In this document: piece by piece, positions 7,835-16,313 of the stretch
How the letters are laid out: each line of letters begins with the position of its first letter
Position numbering within the stretch: position 1 is the first letter of the stretch
Assembly: GCA_963726775.1 (NCBI GenBank)
Contig: CAVSDL010000015.1
Location: forward strand, 1 to 64,000
DNA: 64,000 nt
Direction: 5' to 3'
Source: CAIWHR01 sp963726775
GTDB lineage: Bacteria; Pseudomonadota; Gammaproteobacteria; Burkholderiales; Casimicrobiaceae
The notes under the pieces: generated by a model
The model's input: only the letters and a program-made list of their open reading frames with translations
What the model was told of the DNA's origin: nothing
The model's database searches: none
Translations under genes and position numbers: made by a program

Positions 7835-8815
7835 TCAGCGAACCGCGCCGTCCGGCAGCGCCCCGATAGTAACCGGATCCGCTTGCGCAGCCGCAAAGTA
7901 GCCGCGGCTGTCGGCGAGAAAATGCGGCCCGTCGTCCGAGCGCACCGCGGTGCCCACGCCGTCGCTGGTCAAGACCTCGAGCAGCAGGGCACTGGGCACG
8001 CTGCCGTCGATGATGTGCACGGACCGCACGCCTTCGCGCACCGCCTGGAGCGCCGCCGTCAGGCGCGGCTGCATGCCACCCTGCACCGTGCCGTCGCGCA
8101 GCAGCGCTTCCGCCTCGACGGCGGTCAGGATGTACGCAAGCTTGCCGTCGCGGTTCCGCACGCCCTCGACGTTGGTCATCAGCACCAGCTTCTCCGCCTT
8201 CAACGTCCGCGCCAGCTGGCCGGCCACTCCGTCGGAATTGATGTGATAGGCCGTCCCGTCGGAGCCCACGCCGATGGGCATCACGACGGGGATGAAATTG
8301 CGCGACAGGAGCAGGCGGACGATATCCGGATCGATCGACTCCACCTCGCCGACGAGTCCCAGCGCCGGCGCCTCACCCGCCCCCGGCTCGCGGAGCAGCG
8401 TGATCGGGCGCGCGTGGATGAAGCGCCCGTCCTGCCCGTTGAGTCCCACCGCGCGGCCTCCATGCCGGTTGATGAGGCCGACGAGCTCCTGATTGAGTTC
8501 GTCGAGAACCATTTCGACGACCTTGAGCGTCGCCTCGTCGGTCACGCGCATGCCCTCGTGTTCGCGCACGTCCATGCCCATCTGGCGCATCAGCGCGTCG
8601 ATGCGCCAACCGCCACCATGAACCACGATCGGATTCATGCCGACCAGCCGCAGGAGCGCCACGTCGCGCGCGAAAAGGTCCTTGAGAACCGGATCGGCCA
8701 TGGCGGCGCCGCCCAGTCGAACAACCAGCGTGGTTGCGTGGTAGGCGCGGATGAAGGGCAGCGCCTCGGACAGCAGGCGCGCCTTTTGCGCGGGGGGGAT
8801 GGTGGCCGTGGACAT
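7835..8815 (-). CDS. Acetylglutamate kinase-like amino acid kinase with both catalytic lysines changed to arginine
   Basis: A 326-residue protein matching the NAG kinase family over most of its length: HGGGWRID, HEGMRVTDEATL, AVGLNGQDG, LVGEVESIDPDIV, INSDGVAGQLA, KAEKLVLMTNVEGV and HIIDGSVPSALLLEVLT. The two lysines that bind and activate the phosphates in E. coli NAGK (K8 in IIKLGG, K217 in GMIVKV) are Arg here: R33 in VVRLGGAAM and R251 in GGMQPRL. A C-terminal tail of about 25 residues is also unusual. It is the promoter-proximal gene of the operon that includes DHDPS-like, reductase, TIM-barrel and AraM-like genes, and no other arginine gene lies nearby. A diverged paralogue with a different carboxylate substrate is plausible. 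Arginine biosynthesis cannot be excluded. Confidence 0.78.
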   Translation of the reverse strand: MSTATIPPAQKARLLSEALPFIRAYHATTLVVRLGGAAMADPVLKDLFARDVALLRLVGMNPIVVHGGGWRIDALMRQMGMDVREHEGMRVTDEATLKVVEMVLDELNQELVGLINRHGGRAVGLNGQDGRFIHARPITLLREPGAGEAPALGLVGEVESIDPDIVRLLLSRNFIPVVMPIGVGSDGTAYHINSDGVAGQLARTLKAEKLVLMTNVEGVRNRDGKLAYILTAVEAEALLRDGTVQGGMQPRLTAALQAVREGVRSVHIIDGSVPSALLLEVLTSDGVGTAVRSDDGPHFLADSRGYFAAAQADPVTIGALPDGAVR

Positions 8816-8816
8816 T

Positions 8817-8855
8817 GCAGTGCGTCAATGCAGTGCGTCAATGCGGTGCGTCAAT
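8817..8855. repeat. Three tandem 13-bp repeats at a gene start
   Basis: The unit gcagtgcgtcaat occurs twice exactly and once with one change (gcggtgcgtcaat), directly abutting the start codon of the kinase-like gene (start at 8815, minus strand). On the minus strand each unit reads as attgacgcactgc, so TTGACG recurs every 13 bases. The array replaces a normal Shine-Dalgarno region. Confidence 0.85.
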
Positions 8856-9044
8856 TTTCGAAGGAGCTCTCTCAGGCGCCGCGGCGGCAAAGCGTTCCGC
8901 GCAATTTACATTGTAACCAGAGGGACATGCGTCGGCGTATCGGCCTGCGCGAATTGGACGCGAACGCATCGGGCCCACGCGCCAGCGACGACGTTTCTCT
9001 TTAAAATCGCGGAACTTTGGGCCAGGTTATCGCGTCCCATGCTA

Positions 9045-9073
9045 TTGTCATAACGTCGGCAGAGGTCTATGCT
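9045..9073 (+). promoter_or_regulatory. Probable sigma-70 promoter
   Basis: TTGTCA (9045-9050) and TATGCT (9068-9073) are separated by 17 bases, a good match to the -35/-10 consensus in an otherwise GC-rich stretch. It would drive the gene starting at 9188 with a leader of about 110 bases. The rest of the gap from 8856 to 9187 holds no gene that I can support. Confidence 0.6.
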
Positions 9074-9187
9074 GACCAACACTTGGATCCGCCGGTTGCG
9101 TGCCGGCGACTGCCCTCCGCGCTTGCCGCCTCCAGGTCGCGCGCGGTTCGGCCGTGAGGCTGTCGCTCTTTGCAAAGGAGCTCCCGC

Positions 9188-9640
9188 ATGAAGCACTCCA
9201 AGAAGTCCCGTTCCCCGAAGTCATCGACCGGCGCCGAATCGCCGAACACACCTTCGCTGCCCGCGATCGTGGCAGGTGCCTTCGTGCGTCTGAACATTCG
9301 CCTTCGCGCGCGCATGCTGGGCCGACTGCTGGCCTCGGTGGGGCCGCTCGCCTTGGCCGTGGTGGGCGGCGGCGCGTTCGCCAAGTACGTGGCGCAGGCA
9401 CGCTGGCCGGAGATTCCGGTGTCGTTCGAAGATGCGGCGCAGGCAACGTCCGATCAGGTGTACGAGCTCGTACGCTATGTGCAGCAGAGCAATCCGCATC
9501 TGCTGGGGCAGCTGATGGACGTCCTGATGCGCGACACGGTGACGATCTCGGCGCTGGGCGCGTCGGTGGCCGCGCTCACGATCCAGCACCTGGCGGGCCG
9601 CAAGGAAACGGCAGGCAAGCGCCCGACGGGATCGCGGTAA
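9188..9640 (+). CDS. Hypothetical membrane-associated protein
   Basis: The ATG at 9188 has AAAGGAG upstream, giving about 150 residues. The N-terminus is Lys/Ser-rich and probably disordered (KHSKKSRSPKSS). A hydrophobic stretch around residues 45-65 (LLASVGPLALAVVGGGAFAKYVAQ) could span the membrane. A second hydrophobic segment near the C-terminus (ISALGASVAALTIQHLAG) may do the same. No known domain was recognised. It stands alone between the kinase-like operon and a small minus-strand gene, with its own promoter at 9045-9073. Confidence 0.6.
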   Translation: MKHSKKSRSPKSSTGAESPNTPSLPAIVAGAFVRLNIRLRARMLGRLLASVGPLALAVVGGGAFAKYVAQARWPEIPVSFEDAAQATSDQVYELVRYVQQSNPHLLGQLMDVLMRDTVTISALGASVAALTIQHLAGRKETAGKRPTGSR

Positions 9641-9727
9641 CCCTCGGTCACGCCGTCCACGTGAGAAGCGGGCGGCGCATGCTTGCGCGCGAGCGCCGAT
9701 CCGGTCGCCCGCGGCGTGACGTCCCGA

Positions 9728-10102
9728 TCAATGCAGCCGGGTACTGGCCTTGCCGCACAGAGCGAGGCTGATCGCCTCGTACCACTGGCGACGCGCGATC
9801 GCGTCGGCGCGAGGTTTGTCCAGCAGCAGCGCAAGCTGGCCCAGCAGGGGCCCGACATCGCTCGAATGCCTCTCGGCATACTGCGCATCAAGGAACGCAG
9901 CGATGGCCGCCCGGTCGATTTCCGGCGACGCAGTCTTGCGTTTCATGGGGGCCAACATCGGATGTCGAGATGCGATGAGCCGCGAATCGCTGCGGGCACG
10001 ATGCCTTTCGTCGATGGCCGCCTCATGACTCAGTAGATACCGCTCGTCGCCGATGGTCAATGCGCGCCGCAGCAATACCAAGAGGATGGTGCCACGCACC
10101 AT
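9728..10102 (-). CDS. Small hypothetical protein
   Basis: An open frame of 124 codons. The C-terminal 70 residues (from MKRKTASPEIDRAAIAAFLD) look like a compact helical protein with an acidic/hydrophobic pattern. The first 50 are less convincing, so a start at 9946 is possible. No strong ribosome binding site is seen at either start. No domain recognised. It lies just downstream of the cytochrome c gene on the same strand. Confidence 0.35.
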   Translation of the reverse strand: MVRGTILLVLLRRALTIGDERYLLSHEAAIDERHRARSDSRLIASRHPMLAPMKRKTASPEIDRAAIAAFLDAQYAERHSSDVGPLLGQLALLLDKPRADAIARRQWYEAISLALCGKASTRLH

Positions 10103-10168
10103 TCGAAACCCGCCAGCCCAACCCGCGTGCGAACCTGGGCCCAGCGCCCGAACCGCGATGCGCGGCGG

Positions 10169-10642
10169 CTAGGGGATCCTGACCTCGATCGCCAGCGACG
10201 CATACCACGCGGCAAGCTCGCGTATGTCGTCGTCGGACAGCGGCTTGGCGATCACGCTCATCACCTCGTGGTTGCGCCGCCCCGAACGGTACGCCTTGAG
10301 CTGCTCGGCGAGATAGATCTCGGGCTGGCCGGCGAGATGCGGGGCATTGGGCATCTGGCTCAGGCCGAGGAGACCATGGCATACCGCACAGGCCTGCGCC
10401 TTGGCCCTGCCGGGCGCCGCGGCGTACTGCGCATCGGCACCGGCCGCGATTCCCCAAGCCACGCCCACGATCAGCCCGATTCGAAGGGCTGCGGACGCCT
10501 TCCCGGTGAACCTCGTGGGCACGATGTGGCGTTGCAGCAAACGCACGGTGCAGCCAAGAGGCGGGTGCGCGGATACTCTTTCGCGCACCCGGGTTCGGGC
10601 TGATTGCAAAGTCAACGGATTACTTCGCCTTGGCTGCGTCAC
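10169..10642 (-). CDS. Exported class I c-type cytochrome
   Basis: A single heme-binding CAVCHG motif lies about 35 residues before LAGQPEIYLAEQLKAY and a later Met (HEVMSVIAKPL), the usual order in cytochrome c553-like domains with His/Met ligation. A hydrophobic export signal (LRIGLIVGVAWGIAAGADAQ) precedes the heme domain. The residues upstream of it are atypical, so a GTG start at 10546 is likely better than the ATG at 10642. The gene overlaps or closely follows the PQQ-type dehydrogenase gene on the same strand. It would naturally accept electrons from that enzyme in the periplasm. Confidence 0.85.
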   Translation of the reverse strand: MTQPRRSNPLTLQSARTRVRERVSAHPPLGCTVRLLQRHIVPTRFTGKASAALRIGLIVGVAWGIAAGADAQYAAAPGRAKAQACAVCHGLLGLSQMPNAPHLAGQPEIYLAEQLKAYRSGRRNHEVMSVIAKPLSDDDIRELAAWYASLAIEVRIP

Positions 10643-11906
10643 CTACGTAGGCAATGCGGTAGATCGCGCCGGCGAAATCGTCGCTCACCAGCAGCGAACC
10701 GTCCGGCAGATTGGCGACATCGACCGGGCGACCACGATACTGGTGCGTTTCGGGATCGAGCCAGCCGTCGGCGAACACCTCCGTCTTGTCGGCCGAACCG
10801 TCGGCCTTGAGCGACGTGAACATGATGCGCGCGCCGATCGGCGTGGTCCGGTTCCACGAGCCGTGCTGCGCCGAGAAGATGCCGCCCTGATACTTGGCCG
10901 GGAATTTTTTCCCGGTGTAGAACGTGAGGCCGAGGTCCGCGGCGTGCGCTTCCATGTACACCTCGGGATTGGTCACGTTGGGCGGCAGCGGATCCTTGTC
11001 GTAGCCGAATTCCGTGATGCGGGTCTTGCCCTGGATCCACGGATAGCCATAGAACTGTCCGATCTTCGTCGCGCGATTGATCTCGCCGGCCGGAATGTCG
11101 TCGCCCATGCCGTCGGTCTGGTTGTCGGTGAACCAAAGGTCGCCGTTCTTCGGATTGAATTCGAGGCCCACCGAATTGCGAATGCCGCGCGCGTAGACCT
11201 CGCGCTTGCTGCCGTCGAACGGGTTCATGCGCACGATGCCGCCGATGCCCTGTTCGTCGTAGAGCTTGAGCTTGTCGCGCGGCGGCACGTTGAACGGCTG
11301 CCCCAGCGTGACGTAGAGCATGCCGTCCTTGGCGATGCGGCAGGTCCGCGCACCGTGGTTGTAGGATTCCTCTTCGACCGGGATCAGCTTGCCCTGCGGC
11401 ACCACCTCGATCACCGCCACGTCCGGGCCCTCGTAGAAGAACTCGGCGGCCGGGAAGTTGAGTATGCGATTGTGGTCGACGACGATCAGGAAACCATCCT
11501 TCGTCCAGCACACGCCGTTGGGCACCGAGAACTTGAGCGACGGGGCGAACTGCTTGACTTCGGTCGCGGCATCGCCGCTGTTCCTGTTCGTCACCGCCCA
11601 TACCGTGGTCTTGCGCGTGCCGACGAACAGCATGTTGGTGGATGGCGCGACCGCCATATGGCGCGCGTCGGGTACCACCGCATACAGCGAAATCTCGAAG
11701 CCGGGCGGCAGCTTGACGCGCTTCAGGTTCTCGCGAATCGCGTCCGCGTTCTTGCCGGTTTGCGGCACGGGCGGAATGTTGAGGTCCGCGCTGGCCACCT
11801 TCATCTGTTTCAGCTTCTCGATATTCGTCTGGCCGGACGCGCCGCCAGCGGCCATCGTCACGGCCAGCGTCATCACCACCAGCGCCCAGTACTTGTGCTT
11901 ATGCAT
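10620..11906 (-). CDS. Glucose/sorbosone dehydrogenase-like beta-propeller
   Basis: A 428-residue exported protein (signal YWALVVMTLAVTMAAGG). Its propeller repeats are typical of the sorbosone/soluble glucose dehydrogenase family: LPPGFEISLYA, MAVAPSTNMLFVGTR, VPNGVCWTKDGFLIV, YNHGARTCRIAKDGMLYVTLG, ARGIRNSVGLEFNPKNGDLWFTDN and GSWNRT. These enzymes use PQQ to oxidise sugars or related alcohols in the periplasm. The adjacent c-type cytochrome gene supports an oxidoreductase role. The substrate is unknown. A pair of direct repeats upstream (11920-11950) may be its operator. Confidence 0.85.
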   Translation of the reverse strand: MHKHKYWALVVMTLAVTMAAGGASGQTNIEKLKQMKVASADLNIPPVPQTGKNADAIRENLKRVKLPPGFEISLYAVVPDARHMAVAPSTNMLFVGTRKTTVWAVTNRNSGDAATEVKQFAPSLKFSVPNGVCWTKDGFLIVVDHNRILNFPAAEFFYEGPDVAVIEVVPQGKLIPVEEESYNHGARTCRIAKDGMLYVTLGQPFNVPPRDKLKLYDEQGIGGIVRMNPFDGSKREVYARGIRNSVGLEFNPKNGDLWFTDNQTDGMGDDIPAGEINRATKIGQFYGYPWIQGKTRITEFGYDKDPLPPNVTNPEVYMEAHAADLGLTFYTGKKFPAKYQGGIFSAQHGSWNRTTPIGARIMFTSLKADGSADKTEVFADGWLDPETHQYRGRPVDVANLPDGSLLVSDDFAGAIYRIAYVGDAAKAK

Positions 11907-11919
11907 GAGACTCCCCCTG

Positions 11920-11950
11920 TTCGAAAATCATGTGCCTGGATTCGAAAATC
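11920..11950. promoter_or_regulatory. Direct repeat pair, operator candidate
   Basis: The decamer ttcgaaaatc occurs at 11920-11929 and again at 11941-11950, 21 bases apart start to start (two helical turns). It begins 14 bases before the start codon of the sorbosone-dehydrogenase-like gene. This geometry suits binding by a dimeric regulator, but no regulator gene is adjacent. Confidence 0.4.
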
Positions 11951-12170
11951 GCGGAACCGAAACGGGATCGCCACCCGAAACCAGAGGACAGAGTTTAGAA
12001 GCATCGACGGAAATATCAACTGCGCGGCATGACGCAATGCACCATCGCACGCGGGCGTGGCTACGCGGCGCCCGCCAGGTTCCGGTCGTCGCCACTTTTC
12101 ACCGGCAGCGCTCCCCGTGCTAACGTTGCCCTGTCGGACGGGCGACGGCGGATGGCTGCGGCTAATCAAG

Positions 12171-13115
12171 ATGAAAAAAATCACGCTGTACAGCAGTTCC
12201 AGCCGGGCGCGGAAAACGGGCGCGCCGATGGTCTCCGGGCGGGCCGGCATCGGCATTGGCGGCGTGGATCCCCTCGGCAGTGCCTCTCCGTCCGGACCCT
12301 CGTCGTGGCGCGCCCGCGGGCGCAGGTACTACGCCGCGCATGAACGACCACTGCTCGTTGCCGCCGCCGCGCTCTGCGCGCTGGCCGTCGTTCTCGCCCA
12401 GGCCGTGTTCACGTCGCGGCCGCGCGCGATCACGCAGGAGGACATCGACGCGGCGGTCCTGCACACGCTCGAAAATGCGCAGTTGCCGTCGCCTGCGGCG
12501 AAAGCCTACGAAGCGGTGCGACGCTCGGTGGTCCGCGTCCGCGGTACCGGGTTCGACAGCGAGAAGATCGGGCAGCTCGTCGAGGGCATCGGCACCGGTG
12601 TCGTCATCGTCGACACCGGGATCATTCTCACCAACATGCACGTCGTCGCAGGCGCCGAGAGGATTCAGGTCGAGTTTGCCGACGGGCTGGAATCCGAGGC
12701 CGTCGTCATCGGCGTCCGACCGGAACACGACCTCGCCGTGCTGCAGGCGAAGAAGCTCCCGGATGATCTTCCGGCGGCGACGATGCGTTCGACAGGCGAT
12801 CTTGGACCCGGAGACGAAGTCGTCGCCGTCGGATTTCCGTTCGGCATCGGCCCGTCGGTGTCCGCGGGCGTGGTGTCGGGGATGGGGCGTGAATACCGCT
12901 CGCCCCAGGGGAAGCGCCTGCTGACCAACCTCATCCAGTTCGACGCGGCGGTCAATCCCGGCAACTCGGGTGGCCCGCTGGTGACCATGGACGGCGAGGT
13001 GGTGGGCATCGTGACGGCTATCCTCAATCCGACCAGCCAGCACGTGTTCATCGGCATCGGGTTCGCGGTTCCCATCGAGAACGCGGCAGCGGCGATCGGC
13101 ATATCGCCGTTCTGA
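12171..13115 (+). CDS. HtrA/DegP-like trypsin serine protease without PDZ domain
   Basis: The protein has 314 residues from the ATG at 12171; the frame is open to 12057 but that part is not family-like. After a basic N-terminus, one membrane anchor (LLVAAAALCALAVVLAQAVF) leads to a trypsin-like domain. The catalytic triad is visible: His in TNMHVV, Asp in EHDLAVL and Ser in GNSGGPL. The chain ends about 40 residues after the Ser motif, so there is no PDZ domain, unlike DegP or DegS. It probably acts in the periplasm, tethered to the inner membrane, in envelope proteolysis. It lies 26 bases before the MoxR gene on the same strand. Confidence 0.88.
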   Translation: MKKITLYSSSSRARKTGAPMVSGRAGIGIGGVDPLGSASPSGPSSWRARGRRYYAAHERPLLVAAAALCALAVVLAQAVFTSRPRAITQEDIDAAVLHTLENAQLPSPAAKAYEAVRRSVVRVRGTGFDSEKIGQLVEGIGTGVVIVDTGIILTNMHVVAGAERIQVEFADGLESEAVVIGVRPEHDLAVLQAKKLPDDLPAATMRSTGDLGPGDEVVAVGFPFGIGPSVSAGVVSGMGREYRSPQGKRLLTNLIQFDAAVNPGNSGGPLVTMDGEVVGIVTAILNPTSQHVFIGIGFAVPIENAAAAIGISPF

Positions 13116-13141
13116 CGCCAAACACACCGAGGCGAAGACGC

Positions 13142-14170
13142 ATGAACGACACGACATCCGGCCGCACCGAAGTGACCCCGTTGATGGAGCGGATCCTCTA
13201 CGAAGTGAAGCGGATCGTCGTCGGGCAGGACCACTTTCTCGAGCGCGTGCTGGTGGCGATCCTGGCGCAGGGACATCTGCTCGTCGAAGGCGTTCCGGGA
13301 CTGGCCAAGACGCTGACCGTCAAGACGCTGGCCCGGACCATCCGCGGAACCTTCAAGAGAATCCAGTTCACGCCGGACCTCGTGCCCGCCGACCTCGTGG
13401 GAACGCGCATCTACAACCAGAAGACCGGCGAGTTCAACACGTCGCTCGGCCCCGTGTTCACCAACCTGCTCCTCGCCGACGAGATCAACCGCGCGCCGGC
13501 CAAGGTGCAGAGCGCGCTGCTCGAAGTGATGCAGGAATGCCAGGTCACCATCGCCGGGGAGACGCATCGCGTGCCGGACCCTTTCCTGGTGATGGCCACC
13601 CAGAATCCGATCGAGACCGAGGGCACCTACCCGCTGCCGGAAGCGCAGGTCGACCGGTTCATGATGAAGGTCCTGGTCGGCTACCCGACCGAGGCCGAGG
13701 AGTTCGTCATCGTCGAGCGGGTGACGGGTGCCGCGCAGACGGTGGCGGCGGTGGCCACGACCGACGAGCTGGCGGCCTTGCAGCGCGAATGCCGGACCGG
13801 TTACGTCGATCCGTCGCTGATGCAATACGCGGTCCGGCTTGTCGCCGCGACGCGCGACCCCGATCGCTACGGCATCAAGGACCTGTCGCGTTACGTGACC
13901 TACGGCGCGAGTCCCCGCGCGACCATCCATTTGGTCGAGGCCGCGCGCGCGCTCGCCTTCCTGCGGGGGCGCGCGTACGTGCTGCCCGAGGACGTGTCGG
14001 ATCTCGCGCCGGACGTTCTTCGCCACCGGCTGTCGCTGTCGTACGAAGCGCTCGCCGACGGTGAGACGGCCGATGCGCTGATCCTGCGCATCATGCAGCA
14101 CGTGCCGAGGCCCGAGAAGCCGCTCGAGACCCATGTCCGCGTCGATCCCGATTCCAAGCCCGGCGCCTGA
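13142..14170 (+). CDS. MoxR family AAA+ ATPase
   Basis: A 342-residue MoxR ATPase with Walker A GVPGLAKT, Walker B LLADEINR, the MoxR signature QNPIETEGTYPLPEAQVDRF and a C-terminal lid domain. GAGGCGAAG precedes the start. MoxR proteins act as chaperones for the maturation of enzyme complexes or membrane-associated VWA systems. The gene overlaps the DUF58 gene by 38 bases, and that gene overlaps the VWA gene by ATGA. The three therefore form one tightly coupled unit. The substrate of this particular system is unknown. Confidence 0.93.
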   Translation: MNDTTSGRTEVTPLMERILYEVKRIVVGQDHFLERVLVAILAQGHLLVEGVPGLAKTLTVKTLARTIRGTFKRIQFTPDLVPADLVGTRIYNQKTGEFNTSLGPVFTNLLLADEINRAPAKVQSALLEVMQECQVTIAGETHRVPDPFLVMATQNPIETEGTYPLPEAQVDRFMMKVLVGYPTEAEEFVIVERVTGAAQTVAAVATTDELAALQRECRTGYVDPSLMQYAVRLVAATRDPDRYGIKDLSRYVTYGASPRATIHLVEAARALAFLRGRAYVLPEDVSDLAPDVLRHRLSLSYEALADGETADALILRIMQHVPRPEKPLETHVRVDPDSKPGA

Positions 14171-15083
14171 GGCCGTCCTGCGGCGGCTCGAGTGGACGGT
14201 CATCCGCCGGCTGGACGGTGTGCTGCACGGCGACTACCGGACGCTGTTCCGCGGCTACGGGCTGGATCTCGCCGACCTGCGCGAGTACGTCTACCACGAC
14301 GATGTCCGGCACATCGACTGGAACGTCACCGCGCGGCTGCAGACGCCCTACGTACGCGAATTCAACGAGGAGCGCGAGGTCGCGGCGTGGTTCCTGCTGG
14401 ACTTGAGCCCGTCGGTGGAATTCGGCTCGCAGCAGCTGCAAAAGCGGGCGGTATCCACCGAATTCGTCACGGTCCTCGCGCGGATCCTCACGCGGCACGG
14501 CAACCGGGTCGGCGCGCTCTTCTTCGGCAGCGACGTCGACACGGTGATCCCGGCGCGTAGCGGCCGGCGCCAGGTGCTCCACATCCTGCATCGACTGCTG
14601 ACCCGCCCGGCACTGGCGCAGGCCGCGGCGACGGACCTGCGCCTGCTGCTGCAGACCGCCTATCGCGTCGCGCCGCGGCGCTCGCTCGTCTTCGTCGTCT
14701 CCGATTTCATCAGCATGCCCGGCTGGGCGGAACCGCTCGCCCATCTCGCGCAGCGGCATGACGTGGTGGCGGTCCGGCTCTACGACCCGATGGAAATGGA
14801 ATTGCCCGACATGGGACTTCTGGTCATTCAGGACGCGGAGACCGGCGAGCAGCTGTTCGTCGACACGCACGATCGCGGATTCCGGCAGCGCTTCGCCACC
14901 GCGGCGCAGAAGCGCGAAACGGAACTGCGCTCGGCCTTTCGCGCCGCGGGCGTCGACACGCTCGAACTCGCAACCGACGACGATCTGGTCGATGCCATTC
15001 TGCGCTTCGCCGATCTGCGCAAGCGGCGCACCCAGTTGGCAACGGGCGGCGGCCTGCCTCCGCACCTCGGGGTGCCGGCATGA
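14133..15083 (+). CDS. DUF58 domain protein
   Basis: A 316-residue protein with the DUF58 signature GLDLADLREYVYHDDVRHIDW near the N-terminus. A VWA-like fold follows (EVAAWFLLDLSPSVEFGS, where the usual DxSxS site appears as LDLSPS) and then SLVFVVSDFIS. DUF58 proteins are the usual middle partner between MoxR ATPases and membrane VWA proteins. There are no membrane segments here, so it is cytosolic. The ATG at 14133 lies inside the MoxR gene, which suggests translational coupling. Confidence 0.9.
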   Translation: MSASIPIPSPAPEAVLRRLEWTVIRRLDGVLHGDYRTLFRGYGLDLADLREYVYHDDVRHIDWNVTARLQTPYVREFNEEREVAAWFLLDLSPSVEFGSQQLQKRAVSTEFVTVLARILTRHGNRVGALFFGSDVDTVIPARSGRRQVLHILHRLLTRPALAQAAATDLRLLLQTAYRVAPRRSLVFVVSDFISMPGWAEPLAHLAQRHDVVAVRLYDPMEMELPDMGLLVIQDAETGEQLFVDTHDRGFRQRFATAAQKRETELRSAFRAAGVDTLELATDDDLVDAILRFADLRKRRTQLATGGGLPPHLGVPA

Positions 15084-16123
15084 CGTTCCTGTGGCCCGAG
15101 ATGCTCTGGCTCATGCTGCTGGTTCCCGTGGTGATCGCGGTCTACGCCCTGCTGCTGCGCCGGAAGAAGAAGAGCGCACTGCGGTACGCGAGCCTCGCCC
15201 TGATCAAGGACGCGCTCCGCGCGGGCCAGCGCTTCCGGCGGCACATTCCTCCCTTGCTGTTTCTGTGCGCGCTGGCGCTGCTGCTCGCGGCGATCGCGCG
15301 CCCGGCCGCGGTCGTCACGCTGCCCTCGCAGCACGAAACGGTAATCCTGACGATGGACGTTTCCGGCAGCATGCGCGCCACCGACGTCAAGCCCAGTCGC
15401 CTCGTCGCGGCGCAGGAAGCCGCGCGGGCATTCATCGCCGAGCAGCCCAAGACGACGCGCATCGGCGTCGTGTCGTTCGCCGCGACGGCGTCGGTCGTGC
15501 AGTCGCCGACGCACAGCCGCGAGGACATCCTGGCCGCGATCGAGCGGTTCCAGCTGCAGCGGGGCACCGCGGTGGGAAGCGGAATTCTCGTCTCGCTCAA
15601 GATGATCTTCCCGGACATCGAGTTCGACCTGCGCAGCTTCAATCCGCGCGGCACGAGCCAGAAGAGCGCACCGCTCGAGCCGTCGCGCGCGCCGGACAAG
15701 CCGGCGCCGAAGCCTGTACCGCCCGGTTCCTACACGTCCGCCGCGATCATCCTGCTGACCGACGGCCAGACGACGACGGGGCCCGACCCCATCGAGTCGG
15801 CCCGCATGGCCGCCGACCGCGGCGTGCGCGTCTATACGGTCGGAATCGGGACCGCCGGCGGCGAAACGATCGGCTCCGAAGGCTGGTCCATGCGCGTGCG
15901 TCTCGACGAGGAATCGCTGAAGACGATCGCCACCCTGACCCATGCGGAATATTTCTACGCCGGCACCGCCACCGATCTGCAGAAGATCTACCAGAATCTG
16001 AACACGCGAATCTTCTTCGAGCAGAAGGAGACCGAGATCACGGCGCTGTTCGCCGCCGCGGCCGCGGTCATTGCGTTCGTATCCGCGCTTTTGTCGCTGC
16101 TATGGTTCCACCGGATCCTGTAG
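15080..16123 (+). CDS. BatA-like von Willebrand factor A membrane protein
   Basis: A 347-residue protein with two N-terminal membrane helices (MLWLMLLVPVVIAVYALLL and LLFLCALALLLAAIARPAAV), a VWA domain with an intact metal site (MDVSGSM and ILLTDGQTTTG) and a C-terminal helix (ITALFAAAAAVIAFVSALLS). This is the BatA/BatB arrangement, with the VWA domain facing the periplasm. A Pro-rich insert (about residues 195-215) interrupts the VWA domain. The gene starts in the ATGA overlap with the DUF58 gene. BatA proteins are linked to envelope stress tolerance in other bacteria; the role here is inferred from context. Confidence 0.9.
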   Translation: MTFLWPEMLWLMLLVPVVIAVYALLLRRKKKSALRYASLALIKDALRAGQRFRRHIPPLLFLCALALLLAAIARPAAVVTLPSQHETVILTMDVSGSMRATDVKPSRLVAAQEAARAFIAEQPKTTRIGVVSFAATASVVQSPTHSREDILAAIERFQLQRGTAVGSGILVSLKMIFPDIEFDLRSFNPRGTSQKSAPLEPSRAPDKPAPKPVPPGSYTSAAIILLTDGQTTTGPDPIESARMAADRGVRVYTVGIGTAGGETIGSEGWSMRVRLDEESLKTIATLTHAEYFYAGTATDLQKIYQNLNTRIFFEQKETEITALFAAAAAVIAFVSALLSLLWFHRIL

Positions 16124-16186
16124 CACACGAAATTCGACGCCGACTACGACATCTCGAATGCGAGGCGCCACCTGCCCCATTTTTCG

Positions 16187-16215
16187 TTGATTTGTAATGC
16201 ACAATCAGGTATAAA
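16187..16215 (+). promoter_or_regulatory. Strong sigma-70 promoter
   Basis: TTGATT (16187-16192) and TATAAA (16210-16215) with a 17-base spacer. It would drive the PhnD-like receptor gene with a leader of about 92 bases and separates that gene from the MoxR-DUF58-VWA unit. Confidence 0.65.
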
Positions 16216-16313
16216 TACATCGCCATCAATCGTCAGATTCCCGCGCCGCGAGCGCAGCAGCACACTCCATGATGGCGCGGTCCGCCATCGCCGCGTTAGC
16301 CCGAAAGGACGAG

